From NCBI GenBank assembly GCA_964614065.1, contig CAZTJJ010000107.1, positions 1-5,942 of the forward strand: a stretch of 5,942 nucleotides of DNA. Direction: 5' to 3'. A program made the position numbers and the translations under genes. The notes beneath the pieces were generated by a model. The model saw only the letters and a program-made list of their open reading frames with translations. It had not been told where the DNA came from and did no database searches. Below are positions 1-5,905 of this stretch, piece after piece. Position 1 is the first letter of the stretch, and each line of letters starts with the position of its first letter. This DNA is from M55B111 sp964614065. Lineage in GTDB: Bacteria; Bipolaricaulota; Bipolaricaulia; M55B111.

Positions 1-1772
1 CTATCTAACGTCTCCTGTTTGGGTATGCCTGACGAATCCCATCCTCTCTTGGCATAATACCTGGTTAGCATGTCCATGTATTTTTCCTTATCAAGGGTTT
101 TACCCTTAAATTTGCCTTTGCTAAGTGGTTCTGCGAACCATCGTTCGGGTGGAACGTCTTGTTCAATGCTCCATTTATCGCCCCGTTCTCGTAAGGTTAT
201 AGATCGTATTAGAGTGTAAATTCTGTCGGCTATGGTGTTAAAGTCGTCCCAGGTTAGTGAATCTCCAGTTGCTGCCTCAAAGAATTTTTCATACCAATCG
301 AGCGAAAAACCTAGCTCGACCCATGGTAACCTGCACACTGTAAAGGCTTCAAAGACCGCCCCTCGCTTACGTTGTAAGCTTATGACTTCCTCAATCTTGC
401 GATCACCGTAGCCAAACCTATCGTTTTCTACCTCCCAACCAATCACCCAGCAATCTTTGTGGTGTCCGCCAATCGGACTTGTTCCATAGCCAAGTGCCAT
501 TCCTGGCAGGGTGTGACAGTCATAGGCGGATATCTCCAGCCCCTTCACGTGCATCGCGAACTTTTCCGTCCCCTGGCCAATGCTTTCTGCCATTCTCTTG
601 GTACCTTCAGCTAACTTGTCTCCGAGGCCTTCACGTTCGGCAATCTGTCTGATTAGCCTTTTGGCGGCTTCAAAATCACCAAATCCAAGGTTTTCGTTGA
701 GTATTCTCTTCTCGGCTAGCTCCATGGCGAACGCAATTGATGACCCTGTAGAAATAGTATCAAGTCCATATTCATCACAGAGTCTGTTCAGCGTACCGAT
801 CTGCTGCATATTGTTCATGCCTAGGTTGGGCCCGAGCATACCCACGTTTTCGTAATCGAGTTCAGAGTTCTTACCCGTAGAATCCTTAATTACGTTACCG
901 CACTGCATGTTGCAGTTGGGGCAACCTCTCCTGTCAACTTTCTCCTGTTCCATCGCGGAACCGTCGATTTTATCTGCATCACCAAACTGTCCTTCACTGA
1001 AGTTTCGAGTCGGGAGGATTGAATTCTCATTACAGTAGGTGAAGACTTGCATGGTGCCTTGTCTGGTCCAAAATTCGTATCCCTCTTTCTTTGAGATATC
1101 CTTGTAAGCTTCCTTTGTAAGTTCTCTTAGCTGTTTCTCGTCGTGGATTTCGGGTTGGCTGTCGCCTCTTATCGTTATACCAGCGAGCTTCTTAGAACCC
1201 ATGACCGCTCCCATTCCAGTTCTACCACCAGCTCTGCCGTTTTGGGAGATGACGACGGCATAGTTAACTAGGTTCTCTCCACCCTGCCCAATGACTAGTC
1301 TCCCGGTTGATTCGCCGTATTTGTTTACTAATATTTCTTCTTTTTCAAATGTATCCTTCCCCCACAGGTCGCCCCCGTCATTGAATTCTACGCCATCATT
1401 TGTGATATGGACATGTAAGGGTTTTTCAGAGGCACCTTCAAATATCACTACGTCGTAGCCTGCCTTTCTAAGTTGTGGGGATGCAGTCGTGCCAATGTTA
1501 CCGTCGCCGTAGGTAGAAGTAGATGGACTTTTGGCAGCTACGACCAGCTTACCCGACGAAGGTATGGGTAAACCAGTTAGCGGCCCTGTGGCAAGGATCA
1601 ACTTGTTGTCAGGGCTAAGAGGGTCAACTCCTCCCTCAAGCTCGTCCCAAAGTATGTACGAGGCAATTCCTCGTCCGCCCATGAGTTTCTCTACAATGTC
1701 TTCGTTCAGTTCTCCGGTTCTATAGTCACGCTTTGCGAGATCAATTCTTAAAACTTTCATCTTCCAAGCCAT
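1..1772 (-). CDS. Aldehyde:ferredoxin oxidoreductase family protein (tungsten/molybdenum bis-pterin enzyme), 3' end cut by the window
   Basis: Translating the minus strand from ATG at 1772 gives 590 codons with no stop to the window edge. Enzymes of this family oxidise aldehydes, or in some clades other substrates, using a W/Mo bis-pterin cofactor and one [4Fe-4S] cluster, passing electrons to ferredoxin in the cytoplasm. Visible signatures: an N-terminal domain with GPLTG (63-67) and KAGYD (103-107); RAGGRTGMGAVMGSKKL (180-196); the cluster cysteines C284, C287 and C291 (CPNCNMQC) with the distant fourth at C480; the pterin motif DEYGLD (333-338); E308 and H437/H438 near the usual catalytic Glu/His positions; and a terminal RGWDSSGIP (576-584). 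The second pterin motif, normally DxxGLC, reads EAFTVC (475-480). That change and the segment YDCHTLPGMALGYGTS (417-432) suggest a divergent clade. AGGAGG at 1779-1784, 6 nt upstream, fixes the start. Family members usually end soon after RGWD..GIP, so probably about 10-30 residues are missing. The substrate is unknown. Confidence 0.95.
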   Translation of the reverse strand, partial: MAWKMKVLRIDLAKRDYRTGELNEDIVEKLMGGRGIASYILWDELEGGVDPLSPDNKLILATGPLTGLPIPSSGKLVVAAKSPSTSTYGDGNIGTTASPQLRKAGYDVVIFEGASEKPLHVHITNDGVEFNDGGDLWGKDTFEKEEILVNKYGESTGRLVIGQGGENLVNYAVVISQNGRAGGRTGMGAVMGSKKLAGITIRGDSQPEIHDEKQLRELTKEAYKDISKKEGYEFWTRQGTMQVFTYCNENSILPTRNFSEGQFGDADKIDGSAMEQEKVDRRGCPNCNMQCGNVIKDSTGKNSELDYENVGMLGPNLGMNNMQQIGTLNRLCDEYGLDTISTGSSIAFAMELAEKRILNENLGFGDFEAAKRLIRQIAEREGLGDKLAEGTKRMAESIGQGTEKFAMHVKGLEISAYDCHTLPGMALGYGTSPIGGHHKDCWVIGWEVENDRFGYGDRKIEEVISLQRKRGAVFEAFTVCRLPWVELGFSLDWYEKFFEAATGDSLTWDDFNTIADRIYTLIRSITLRERGDKWSIEQDVPPERWFAEPLSKGKFKGKTLDKEKYMDMLTRYYAKRGWDSSGIPKQETLD

Positions 1773-1803
1773 GGTGGACCTCCTAAATATTGAAGTAATT
1801 TAA

Positions 1804-2940
1804 TTAGACGACCGCGGGTTCAGAAATCAACTCTCCAGATTCGAAGCGCTCGATACTCATTTTTTCTATAGGGATGGATAGCTCTTTACCCGTGATTAAC
1901 TTTGCCATTCCTTCTCCTATTGCCGGTGAAAACATAAAACCTTTGCCACAACCGCAAGCCAAGTAATATCCGTCGTATCCCGGCACGGTACCAAGGATAG
2001 GTTGTCCGTCAGGGGATATCCCATAGTGGCCTGCCCACTGCCGAACCACCCTAACGTCCTCGAGCACTGGCAGTTGTTGAACTGCCTTTTTTGCCATATT
2101 GTCCAGAAATCTCCAACTATGCTTGTAGTTTACGTAATGGGGTTCATTCGGGTTACCGTAGCCCATGATAAAACCTCCGTGAGGAACCTGTTGGATATAA
2201 GAATTGTGTTGAAAGGATATAACCATCGGGCCGAGCATGTTTTCCAGAGGTTCAGTTATTAATATTTGGTGTCTTTCCGGTTCTACCGGGTGATCCAGAT
2301 TCAAGATTTTTCCAATGTATTTAGTGCCTGGACCGGTAGCGTTGACGACCAAATCCGTAGAGATACTGCCCCTGTTGGTTACCACTTGTTCTATCCCATT
2401 TTTGTAAACGATGTCAGTTACTTCTGTGTGAGTATTAATCTCTACACCCAAGCGCTCGGCGGCCCGTGCGTAAGCGAAAGTCGTTTTGAACGGGTCTAAA
2501 TGTCCGTCTTCGCCGCAAAAAAATGCGCGCTTCGCGTCTTTGGTATCAAGATATGGAACCAGATCCTCGGCTTCTGCCAATGTTAGTTCTTTAGTAGGGA
2601 TGCCCAGACTATTTTGGAGCTCCATGTTTGTTTCTAGCTGATCCCTTTCTTCCTCGTTTGAGGCAATGAGCAGGTATCCTGACTGTCTGAAGTCCAGTTC
2701 CGCGTCTAGCTCTACTGACAGGTCTTTGAGCAACTCGATGCTTCTTTTTGCCACCAGGCAGTTTTCTCTTGTCCCCCATTGTTGTCTTACTCCCGCTGCG
2801 CATCTTCCGGTTGCTCCGCTGGCTAGAAAATTCTTTTCTACCAGTACAATATTTTCCACTCCGGTTTTTGCCAAGTTGTATGCTACAGAACAGCCTATCG
2901 AACCACCGCCAATAACCACTACGTCAGCACTATCCATCAT
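1804..2940 (-). CDS. DAO-family FAD-dependent amine/amino-acid dehydrogenase, catalytic subunit (HcnC / SoxB / proline dehydrogenase beta-like)
   Basis: 378 aa from ATG 2940. This is the likely substrate-oxidising subunit: DAO-fold flavoproteins oxidise C-N bonds of amino acids or secondary amines (proline, sarcosine, glycine, opines). Seen: the Rossmann motif VVVIGGGSIGCSVAYNLA near residues 7-24 with the Glu of LVEKN at its end; GRCAAGVRQQWGT (45-57), typical of SoxB and proline dehydrogenase beta subunits; DGHLDP near 145-150; NATGPGT (200-206); and the C-terminal flavin loop ACGCGKGFMFSPAIGEG (328-344). That loop is one residue shorter than the usual CGFSGHGF form and has Lys where His is common. 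Start: a GTG lies at 2949, but the only good ribosome-binding site (GGAG, 2949-2952) overlaps it and sits 8 nt before ATG 2940; ATG 2937 is a further option. The gene overlaps the upstream BFD gene by 11 nt and is followed 31 nt later by the AOR gene. No transmembrane segment or signal peptide, so it is cytoplasmic. The substrate cannot be read from the sequence. Confidence 0.9.
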   Translation of the reverse strand: MMDSADVVVIGGGSIGCSVAYNLAKTGVENIVLVEKNFLASGATGRCAAGVRQQWGTRENCLVAKRSIELLKDLSVELDAELDFRQSGYLLIASNEEERDQLETNMELQNSLGIPTKELTLAEAEDLVPYLDTKDAKRAFFCGEDGHLDPFKTTFAYARAAERLGVEINTHTEVTDIVYKNGIEQVVTNRGSISTDLVVNATGPGTKYIGKILNLDHPVEPERHQILITEPLENMLGPMVISFQHNSYIQQVPHGGFIMGYGNPNEPHYVNYKHSWRFLDNMAKKAVQQLPVLEDVRVVRQWAGHYGISPDGQPILGTVPGYDGYYLACGCGKGFMFSPAIGEGMAKLITGKELSIPIEKMSIERFESGELISEPAVV

Positions 2941-3214
2941 TCTCTTCACTCCGGGCTATTTCACCGAGCTTGGTCGGGGTTATCGGTGCGCGGTAGGAAG
3001 GTAGCCCCACTTTTTCGAGGTTCTCATCCCTGTATTTTGCTATTTCACGAGCGATTAGTTCTTTGCACGTTCTGCCCTGACACGGACCCATTGTCGCCCG
3101 GGTTATCCGCTTGATCTCTTCCATGGAAATATCGTCATACTTATCTAGTATCTCGTGGAGCTTTTCTTTTGTCAGATCTTCACAACGACAGAGATATGTT
3201 CTATCCTCAACCAC
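2930..3214 (-). CDS. BFD-type [2Fe-2S]-binding protein, stand-alone subunit
   Basis: 94 aa with a GTG start, set by AGGAGG at 3220-3225 and a 5-nt spacer. It carries the complete cysteine pattern of the BFD-like [2Fe-2S] domain: C9-x-C11 (LCRCED) and C45-x4-C50 inside TMGPCQGRTC, separated by a helical segment. In HcnB, opine oxidase and many proline or sarcosine dehydrogenase alpha subunits this domain is fused to the C-terminus of the FAD/NAD(P) subunit. Here it is a gene of its own, and the upstream FAD subunit lacks it. The likely role is electron transfer between the DAO flavin and the other redox centres of a multisubunit dehydrogenase. About 30 residues after the cysteines (PSYRAPITPTKLGEIARSEE) resemble the tail that follows this domain in larger relatives and may contact partners. 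It overlaps the ferredoxin gene by 8 nt and the DAO gene by 11 nt, which indicates translational coupling. Confidence 0.88.
   Translation of the reverse strand: MVEDRTYLCRCEDLTKEKLHEILDKYDDISMEEIKRITRATMGPCQGRTCKELIAREIAKYRDENLEKVGLPSYRAPITPTKLGEIARSEENDG
2949..2952 (-). promoter_or_regulatory. Ribosome-binding site deciding the start of the DAO gene
   Basis: GGAG on the minus strand, 8 nt before ATG 2940. It shares a base with the in-frame GTG at 2949, so ribosomes bound here cannot initiate at that GTG. This supports the shorter 378-residue protein. Confidence 0.6.
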
Positions 3215-3707
3215 GTTTACCTCCTAACAATTTAATATTTCTTATTTGATGGACTTTTTCCTTTGGGGTAATCAGGGTGACGACGTTGCTTCCGTTAAGT
3301 GTTTCCCGATCATCGACTCGCTTGACTTCAACCTCAGTTACCTCGTTTCCCTTTCTGTCTAAACCTTGAACAATATCACCTTCTTCTGGTAATGGAAGGA
3401 ATTCATAGGGAATATGCAGTAGGGCCTGAGTCTCCGAGTAGGTCTCGTCTATTACAAAACACGCCAAGCCTGGGCAAGCGGTAACACATTCTCTACAGCC
3501 GACGCATTGGTCAAAATCTATGTCTGGAGTGGAATTTATGGTTTCCTGGGTAATGGCACCGGTTGGGCATGAGGTAACGCAGGGATTGCAAGGTATTTCC
3601 TGATGGCATTCGCATACTGCATAGGACCCTTCCTGTCTTTGGTTTTTCGAAGGCAGGAATTTACTAACTTCGTTTTCGATTTTCTCATTGATTTTTTCCG
3701 TATTCAT
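3207..3707 (-). CDS. Dicluster [4Fe-4S] ferredoxin-like subunit with a C-terminal extension
   Basis: 166 aa. Ten cysteines lie between residues 32 and 83: C32 and C34, then C40-x2-C43-x3-C47-P, then C68-x2-C71-x2-C74-x3-C78-P, then C83. The last two groups fit a 2x[4Fe-4S] ferredoxin fold, with C34 or C32 as the probable fourth ligand of the first cluster. C83 and one of C32/C34 are left over. An N-terminal charged helix (about 1-20) precedes the fold. Residues about 90-166 form an extension rich in predicted beta strands (EEGDIVQGLD, TEVEVKRVDD, NVVTLITP) that I do not recognise. The role is probably intramolecular electron transfer in the amine dehydrogenase complex, comparable to the ferredoxin-like subunit of archaeal proline dehydrogenases. 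The start ATG overlaps the previous stop as ATGA. GGAGG (3721-3725) is 13 nt upstream, unusually far, so coupling may matter. The gene overlaps the next by 8 nt. Confidence 0.88.
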   Translation of the reverse strand: MNTEKINEKIENEVSKFLPSKNQRQEGSYAVCECHQEIPCNPCVTSCPTGAITQETINSTPDIDFDQCVGCRECVTACPGLACFVIDETYSETQALLHIPYEFLPLPEEGDIVQGLDRKGNEVTEVEVKRVDDRETLNGSNVVTLITPKEKVHQIRNIKLLGGKRG

Positions 3708-4783
3708 TTGCTTATGCTTACCTCCTTTAAGCCAGCCCGTACTTCTCGAGCTACTTCTCCAGCTCTAAGCTTCTTTAGTTCCTCTTTACTTTCCTTAACC
3801 TTTTCTTTGAACTTTTTTGAATAGCTGATCCCGTTCGCGGCGGACAGTCCCGCTATTTTTCCTTCCATCATTGCACTGCTCGCTTCCTCTACTCCGGAGC
3901 AATCGCCAGCAACAAAGTATCCCGAGATTGTAGTTTCAAGATATTCATTTCTTTTTGGGACAAAACCACCCAGATTTGGGACGTAAGTCAATTCGACCCC
4001 TAAGGGATACAAGAGGTCGACGAGTGGAGAGAGGCCTACAGCCAGACATATTACATCCACTTCTAAATCACGTTCTGTTCCTTCGATAATTTCCCACGAA
4101 GGATTTATCTTTCCGATTATCGCACCTTCGACGCTTTCTTCACCGTAAGCTTTCTTAATAGTATGGGAGGTCAAAATTGGCACACCCATCCTCTCTATTT
4201 TCTCCTTGTGTACTTGATAACCGCCTACTTGGGGTAGAGCTTCAATAATTGCTTCAACTGATACTCCTGCCTGAAGAAGCTGGTAAGCGACTATCAACCC
4301 GATATTTCCTCCTCCGATAATCAATACCCTCTTTCCCGGTAAAACGCCCTGCTGATTCATAAGAGTTTGAACGGCACCGGCACCATATACACCTGGGAGG
4401 TCGTTATTTATGAAAGGCAGGAATTTTTCAGCTGCGCCCGTAGCTACGATGGTCTGCCTGCTCGATAGCTTTTTGTATTTGTCTCCCTGCTTAAAAGTCA
4501 AAACCCCATCATGATAGATGCCTAATACGTCGGAGTTGTTCCTAACACTGATCCGGTTATTTGTTTGGACTTTTTCCGCTAGTATTTTGGCTATATCGAT
4601 TCCCCTTTCTCCGGCGTATTGGTTTTCAGATCCAAAGAATTTGTGGGTTTGCTTTACCAGTTGGCCGCCCAACTCCCAGTTTCGGTCCAGCAGGGTAACT
4701 TCTGCTCCCTGCTCTGCGGCGGCCAGTGAACTGTTCATGCCAGCTGGCCCCCCGCCGATGACGGCAATTTCTGTAGTTAACAT
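3704..4783 (-). CDS. FAD/NAD(P)-dependent oxidoreductase subunit (HcnB / OoxA / proline dehydrogenase alpha-like) lacking the BFD domain
   Basis: 359 aa. Two nucleotide-binding Rossmann motifs are present: an FAD site at IAVIGGGPAGMNSSLAAAEQG (6-26) and an NAD(P)-type site at VLIIGGGNIGLIVAYQLLQAG (153-173). Other signatures are TIVATGA (111-117), VDVICLAVGLSPL (243-254) and the FAD-closing GYFVAGDCSGVEEASSA (288-304). There is no CxxC redox-active pair, so it is not a thioredoxin-reductase-type disulfide enzyme. Relatives in HcnB, opine oxidase and proline/sarcosine dehydrogenases carry a C-terminal [2Fe-2S] BFD domain; here the protein ends after a charged helical tail (about 323-359), and the BFD domain is encoded separately two genes on. 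It probably passes electrons between the iron-sulfur subunits and NAD(P) or another carrier. Start: TTG at 4786 is in frame, but AGGAGG (4790-4795) is 3 nt from it and 6 nt from ATG 4783, so ATG 4783 is chosen. It shares one base with the previous stop (TGATG). Confidence 0.9.
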   Translation of the reverse strand: MLTTEIAVIGGGPAGMNSSLAAAEQGAEVTLLDRNWELGGQLVKQTHKFFGSENQYAGERGIDIAKILAEKVQTNNRISVRNNSDVLGIYHDGVLTFKQGDKYKKLSSRQTIVATGAAEKFLPFINNDLPGVYGAGAVQTLMNQQGVLPGKRVLIIGGGNIGLIVAYQLLQAGVSVEAIIEALPQVGGYQVHKEKIERMGVPILTSHTIKKAYGEESVEGAIIGKINPSWEIIEGTERDLEVDVICLAVGLSPLVDLLYPLGVELTYVPNLGGFVPKRNEYLETTISGYFVAGDCSGVEEASSAMMEGKIAGLSAANGISYSKKFKEKVKESKEELKKLRAGEVAREVRAGLKEVSISK

Positions 4784-5103
4784 CAATTTCCTCCTATAAT
4801 TTTTCCTTTACCCTTTTGCCGCCTAACTTCCATTCCTTGCTTTAATTGGGTCATGCAAGTTCTCACGTTAGGTTTTCCATTAACGTTCATCAAACAGGAG
4901 GAACAATTACCGATAGCACAAAAAAGGCCTCGTGGCCTGTTATCTTTCGGGCTATGCCGAAATACTTTGATTCCATTTGCAATCAAGGCTGCTGCGACCG
5001 TTTCACCCTCGTAACCCGTAAGCTCACTGCCTTCGAAGGTAAACGTAATTTCTTCCCCCCTTTTTTCTTCAAGAATTGGGTGCTCGGATATTCTCATGGA
5101 CAT
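4783..5103 (-). CDS. Small [2Fe-2S] ferredoxin-like subunit (HcnA / SoxA N-terminal domain type)
   Basis: 106 aa. It matches the stand-alone plant-type [2Fe-2S] domain found as HcnA, as the small subunit of opine oxidases and as the N-terminal part of sarcosine oxidase alpha. Cysteines are C62-x4-C67-x2-C70 (FCAIGNCSSC) and C83 (VRTC). Flanking features typical of the family are FTFEGSELTGYEGETVAAAL (21-40, the beta-grasp entry), ANGIKVFRHS (42-51) and PRGLFC (57-62). The role is electron transfer inside the dehydrogenase complex in the cytoplasm. The start ATG is served by GGAGG at 5112-5116 with an 8-nt spacer; a second Met two codons later is less well placed. It is the first clear enzyme gene after the regulator, 98 nt downstream of it, and its TGA stop shares a base with the next ATG. 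Confidence 0.92.
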   Translation of the reverse strand: MSMRISEHPILEEKRGEEITFTFEGSELTGYEGETVAAALIANGIKVFRHSPKDNRPRGLFCAIGNCSSCLMNVNGKPNVRTCMTQLKQGMEVRRQKGKGKIIGGN

Positions 5104-5165
5104 TATAAATACCTCCAGGGCTTTCGTTGACAGTGGAATTTATTAAGGATTAAATTGTTCAACAC
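5103..5165 (-). CDS. Possible 20-residue small ORF or leader peptide upstream of the operon
   Basis: GTG at 5165 opens 20 codons (ML NNLILNKFHC QRKPWRYL, reading GTG as Met) and ends in a TAA whose last base is the A of the next gene's ATG (TAATG). A strong ribosome-binding site, AAGGAGG (5176-5182), has no other gene to serve; it lies 10 nt before the GTG, slightly long. A TTG directly after the GTG is an alternative start. The predicted peptide is basic and unlike any family I know. It could be a translated leader coupling expression of the [2Fe-2S] gene, a small protein, or chance. It overlaps an inverted repeat at 5160-5171, so the site may instead be regulatory DNA. Confidence 0.3.
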   Translation of the reverse strand: MLNNLILNKFHCQRKPWRYL

Positions 5166-5171
5166 TTGTTG
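5160..5171. promoter_or_regulatory. Short perfect inverted repeat, candidate operator
   Basis: CAACA-CT-TGTTG is a perfect 5+2+5 inverted repeat in the gap between the regulator gene and the first enzyme gene. GntR-family regulators bind short dyads of this size, so it is a candidate operator for the neighbouring regulator. A 5-bp arm is weak evidence, and no second copy of the same sequence occurs at the regulator's own promoter. Confidence 0.25.
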
Positions 5172-5175
5172 TTAG

Positions 5176-5182
5176 CCTCCTT
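5176..5182 (-). promoter_or_regulatory. Strong ribosome-binding site without an annotated gene
   Basis: AAGGAGG on the minus strand, about 20 nt past the regulator stop and 72 nt before the [2Fe-2S] gene start, which has its own GGAGG at 5112-5116. The only nearby reading frame it could serve is the 20-codon ORF starting at GTG 5165. Confidence 0.5.
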
Positions 5183-5201
5183 AAATTTGAGAACTGACAG
5201 T

Positions 5202-5864
5202 CTAAAGCACGGTCTTGAAACCTTCGATAAATTGATTTAACGATTTTAGAGAAAATTGTACATGATCAACTAATAAGTCTGTGCTTTTGCTTACGTTGCC
5301 TGTCTCAAGTTCTTCCGTTAATTCTTCGAAGTTTGATAAGATAAAAGGAGCCGAAGAGCTTCTGTCGTGTGAATGATTAATTATCCAGCTACGAACTGCA
5401 TGGCCGAGTAACATATCTAAAATGCCCGATAACCATTCGTTGCCTGCAGCTTCGTGTAATACTCGATGGAACCGATAATCCAATCTCATAAGAGCGATAT
5501 AATTTTCCTCCGCTTGTATTTCTTTGGTAATTGCTCTTAGCTTGTCTATTTGCTCTTTGGTGATCTTTTCCGCAGCTAACTTGGCGAGTATTTTCACCAG
5601 TTTACTTCTGATAATGAAGTTATCCTTTAAGTAATGGAGGCTTACCTGGCTTACGTAAGTTCCCTGATTTGCTACAACAGTTACCAATCCTTCGACTTTT
5701 AACAGAATCAGAGCTTCCCTCACTGGCATGCGAGAGCAGCCGAATTCGTTAGCCACCTTCTGCTCACTGAGGGGGAAGCCAGGTTCGTAGTCTACAAAGA
5801 TGATCCTATCCCGCAACGTTGAGTAAATATCGTTGTTTTTCTGAAGCTCGGTAAGAATTAACAT
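5202..5864 (-). CDS. GntR-family transcriptional regulator, FadR (FCD) subfamily
   Basis: 220 aa. The N-terminal winged helix-turn-helix covers about 12-73: YSTLRDRIIFVDYEPGFPLS, then EQKVANEFGCSRMPVREALILLKVEGLV and the wing NQGTYVS. The C-terminal all-helical FCD ligand domain covers about 80-215 and includes LDYRFHRVLHEAAGN (128-142). Such regulators usually repress nearby catabolic genes and release DNA when a carboxylate or related metabolite binds. Of the usual metal ligands in the FCD pocket (Asp and three His), D129, H133 and H201 are visible, but the position of the middle His, normally in an EH..I pattern, appears to be F179 (SNFEEL). ATG 5864 is the first in-frame ATG after a stop; no ribosome-binding site precedes it. 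A strong promoter lies upstream and the enzyme genes follow 98 nt downstream on the same strand, so it probably controls them and perhaps itself. Confidence 0.93.
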   Translation of the reverse strand: MLILTELQKNNDIYSTLRDRIIFVDYEPGFPLSEQKVANEFGCSRMPVREALILLKVEGLVTVVANQGTYVSQVSLHYLKDNFIIRSKLVKILAKLAAEKITKEQIDKLRAITKEIQAEENYIALMRLDYRFHRVLHEAAGNEWLSGILDMLLGHAVRSWIINHSHDRSSSAPFILSNFEELTEELETGNVSKSTDLLVDHVQFSLKSLNQFIEGFKTVL

Positions 5865-5870
5865 AATATC

Positions 5871-5889
5871 AGTATACAGGTTGAATACT
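5871..5889. promoter_or_regulatory. Inverted repeat just downstream of the promoter, candidate autoregulatory operator
   Basis: AGTAT, nine bases, then ATACT: a 5-bp inverted repeat centred about 18 nt past the predicted transcription start and ending 7 nt before the regulator's start codon. The arm next to the gene also contains the 6-bp palindrome GTATAC. The position suits a repressor that blocks its own transcription. The arms are short, so this is tentative. Confidence 0.25.
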
Positions 5890-5905
5890 CATAAATTTAA
5901 CCTTT

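Noticed and set aside
1773..1803. Possible terminator or promoter between the DAO and AOR genes
   Set aside because: The 31-nt gap contains only an AT-rich stretch and the AOR ribosome-binding site; no stem-loop with a T-run is present.
2609..2803. A 64-codon minus-strand frame rich in Arg and Lys inside the DAO gene
   Set aside because: It is an alternative frame of a gene with clear family motifs; its basic composition comes from the codon pattern of the true frame.
580..3004. Several open frames of 60-112 codons on the plus strand, for example at 580-855, 1531-1725, 2002-2262 and 2666-3004
   Set aside because: They lie antisense inside the well-supported AOR and DAO genes, lack ribosome-binding sites and domain motifs, and have the low-complexity composition of shadow frames.
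1804..5103. Assignment as hydrogen cyanide synthase hcnABC
   Set aside because: The modules are related, but here the B subunit lacks its BFD domain, two extra iron-sulfur genes are present and an AOR follows. Proline, sarcosine or opine dehydrogenases fit equally well, so no symbol is given.
5102..5107. TATAAT on the minus strand overlapping the start of the [2Fe-2S] gene
   Set aside because: No acceptable -35 lies 16-18 bp upstream, and transcription from it would start inside the coding region; the match comes from the TTTATAATG junction.
5128..5201. The heptamer TGACAGT occurs twice in the 98-bp gap (5128-5134 and 5195-5201)
   Set aside because: A 7-bp direct repeat in a gap this size is not rare by chance, and the copies have no palindromic structure or shared flanks.
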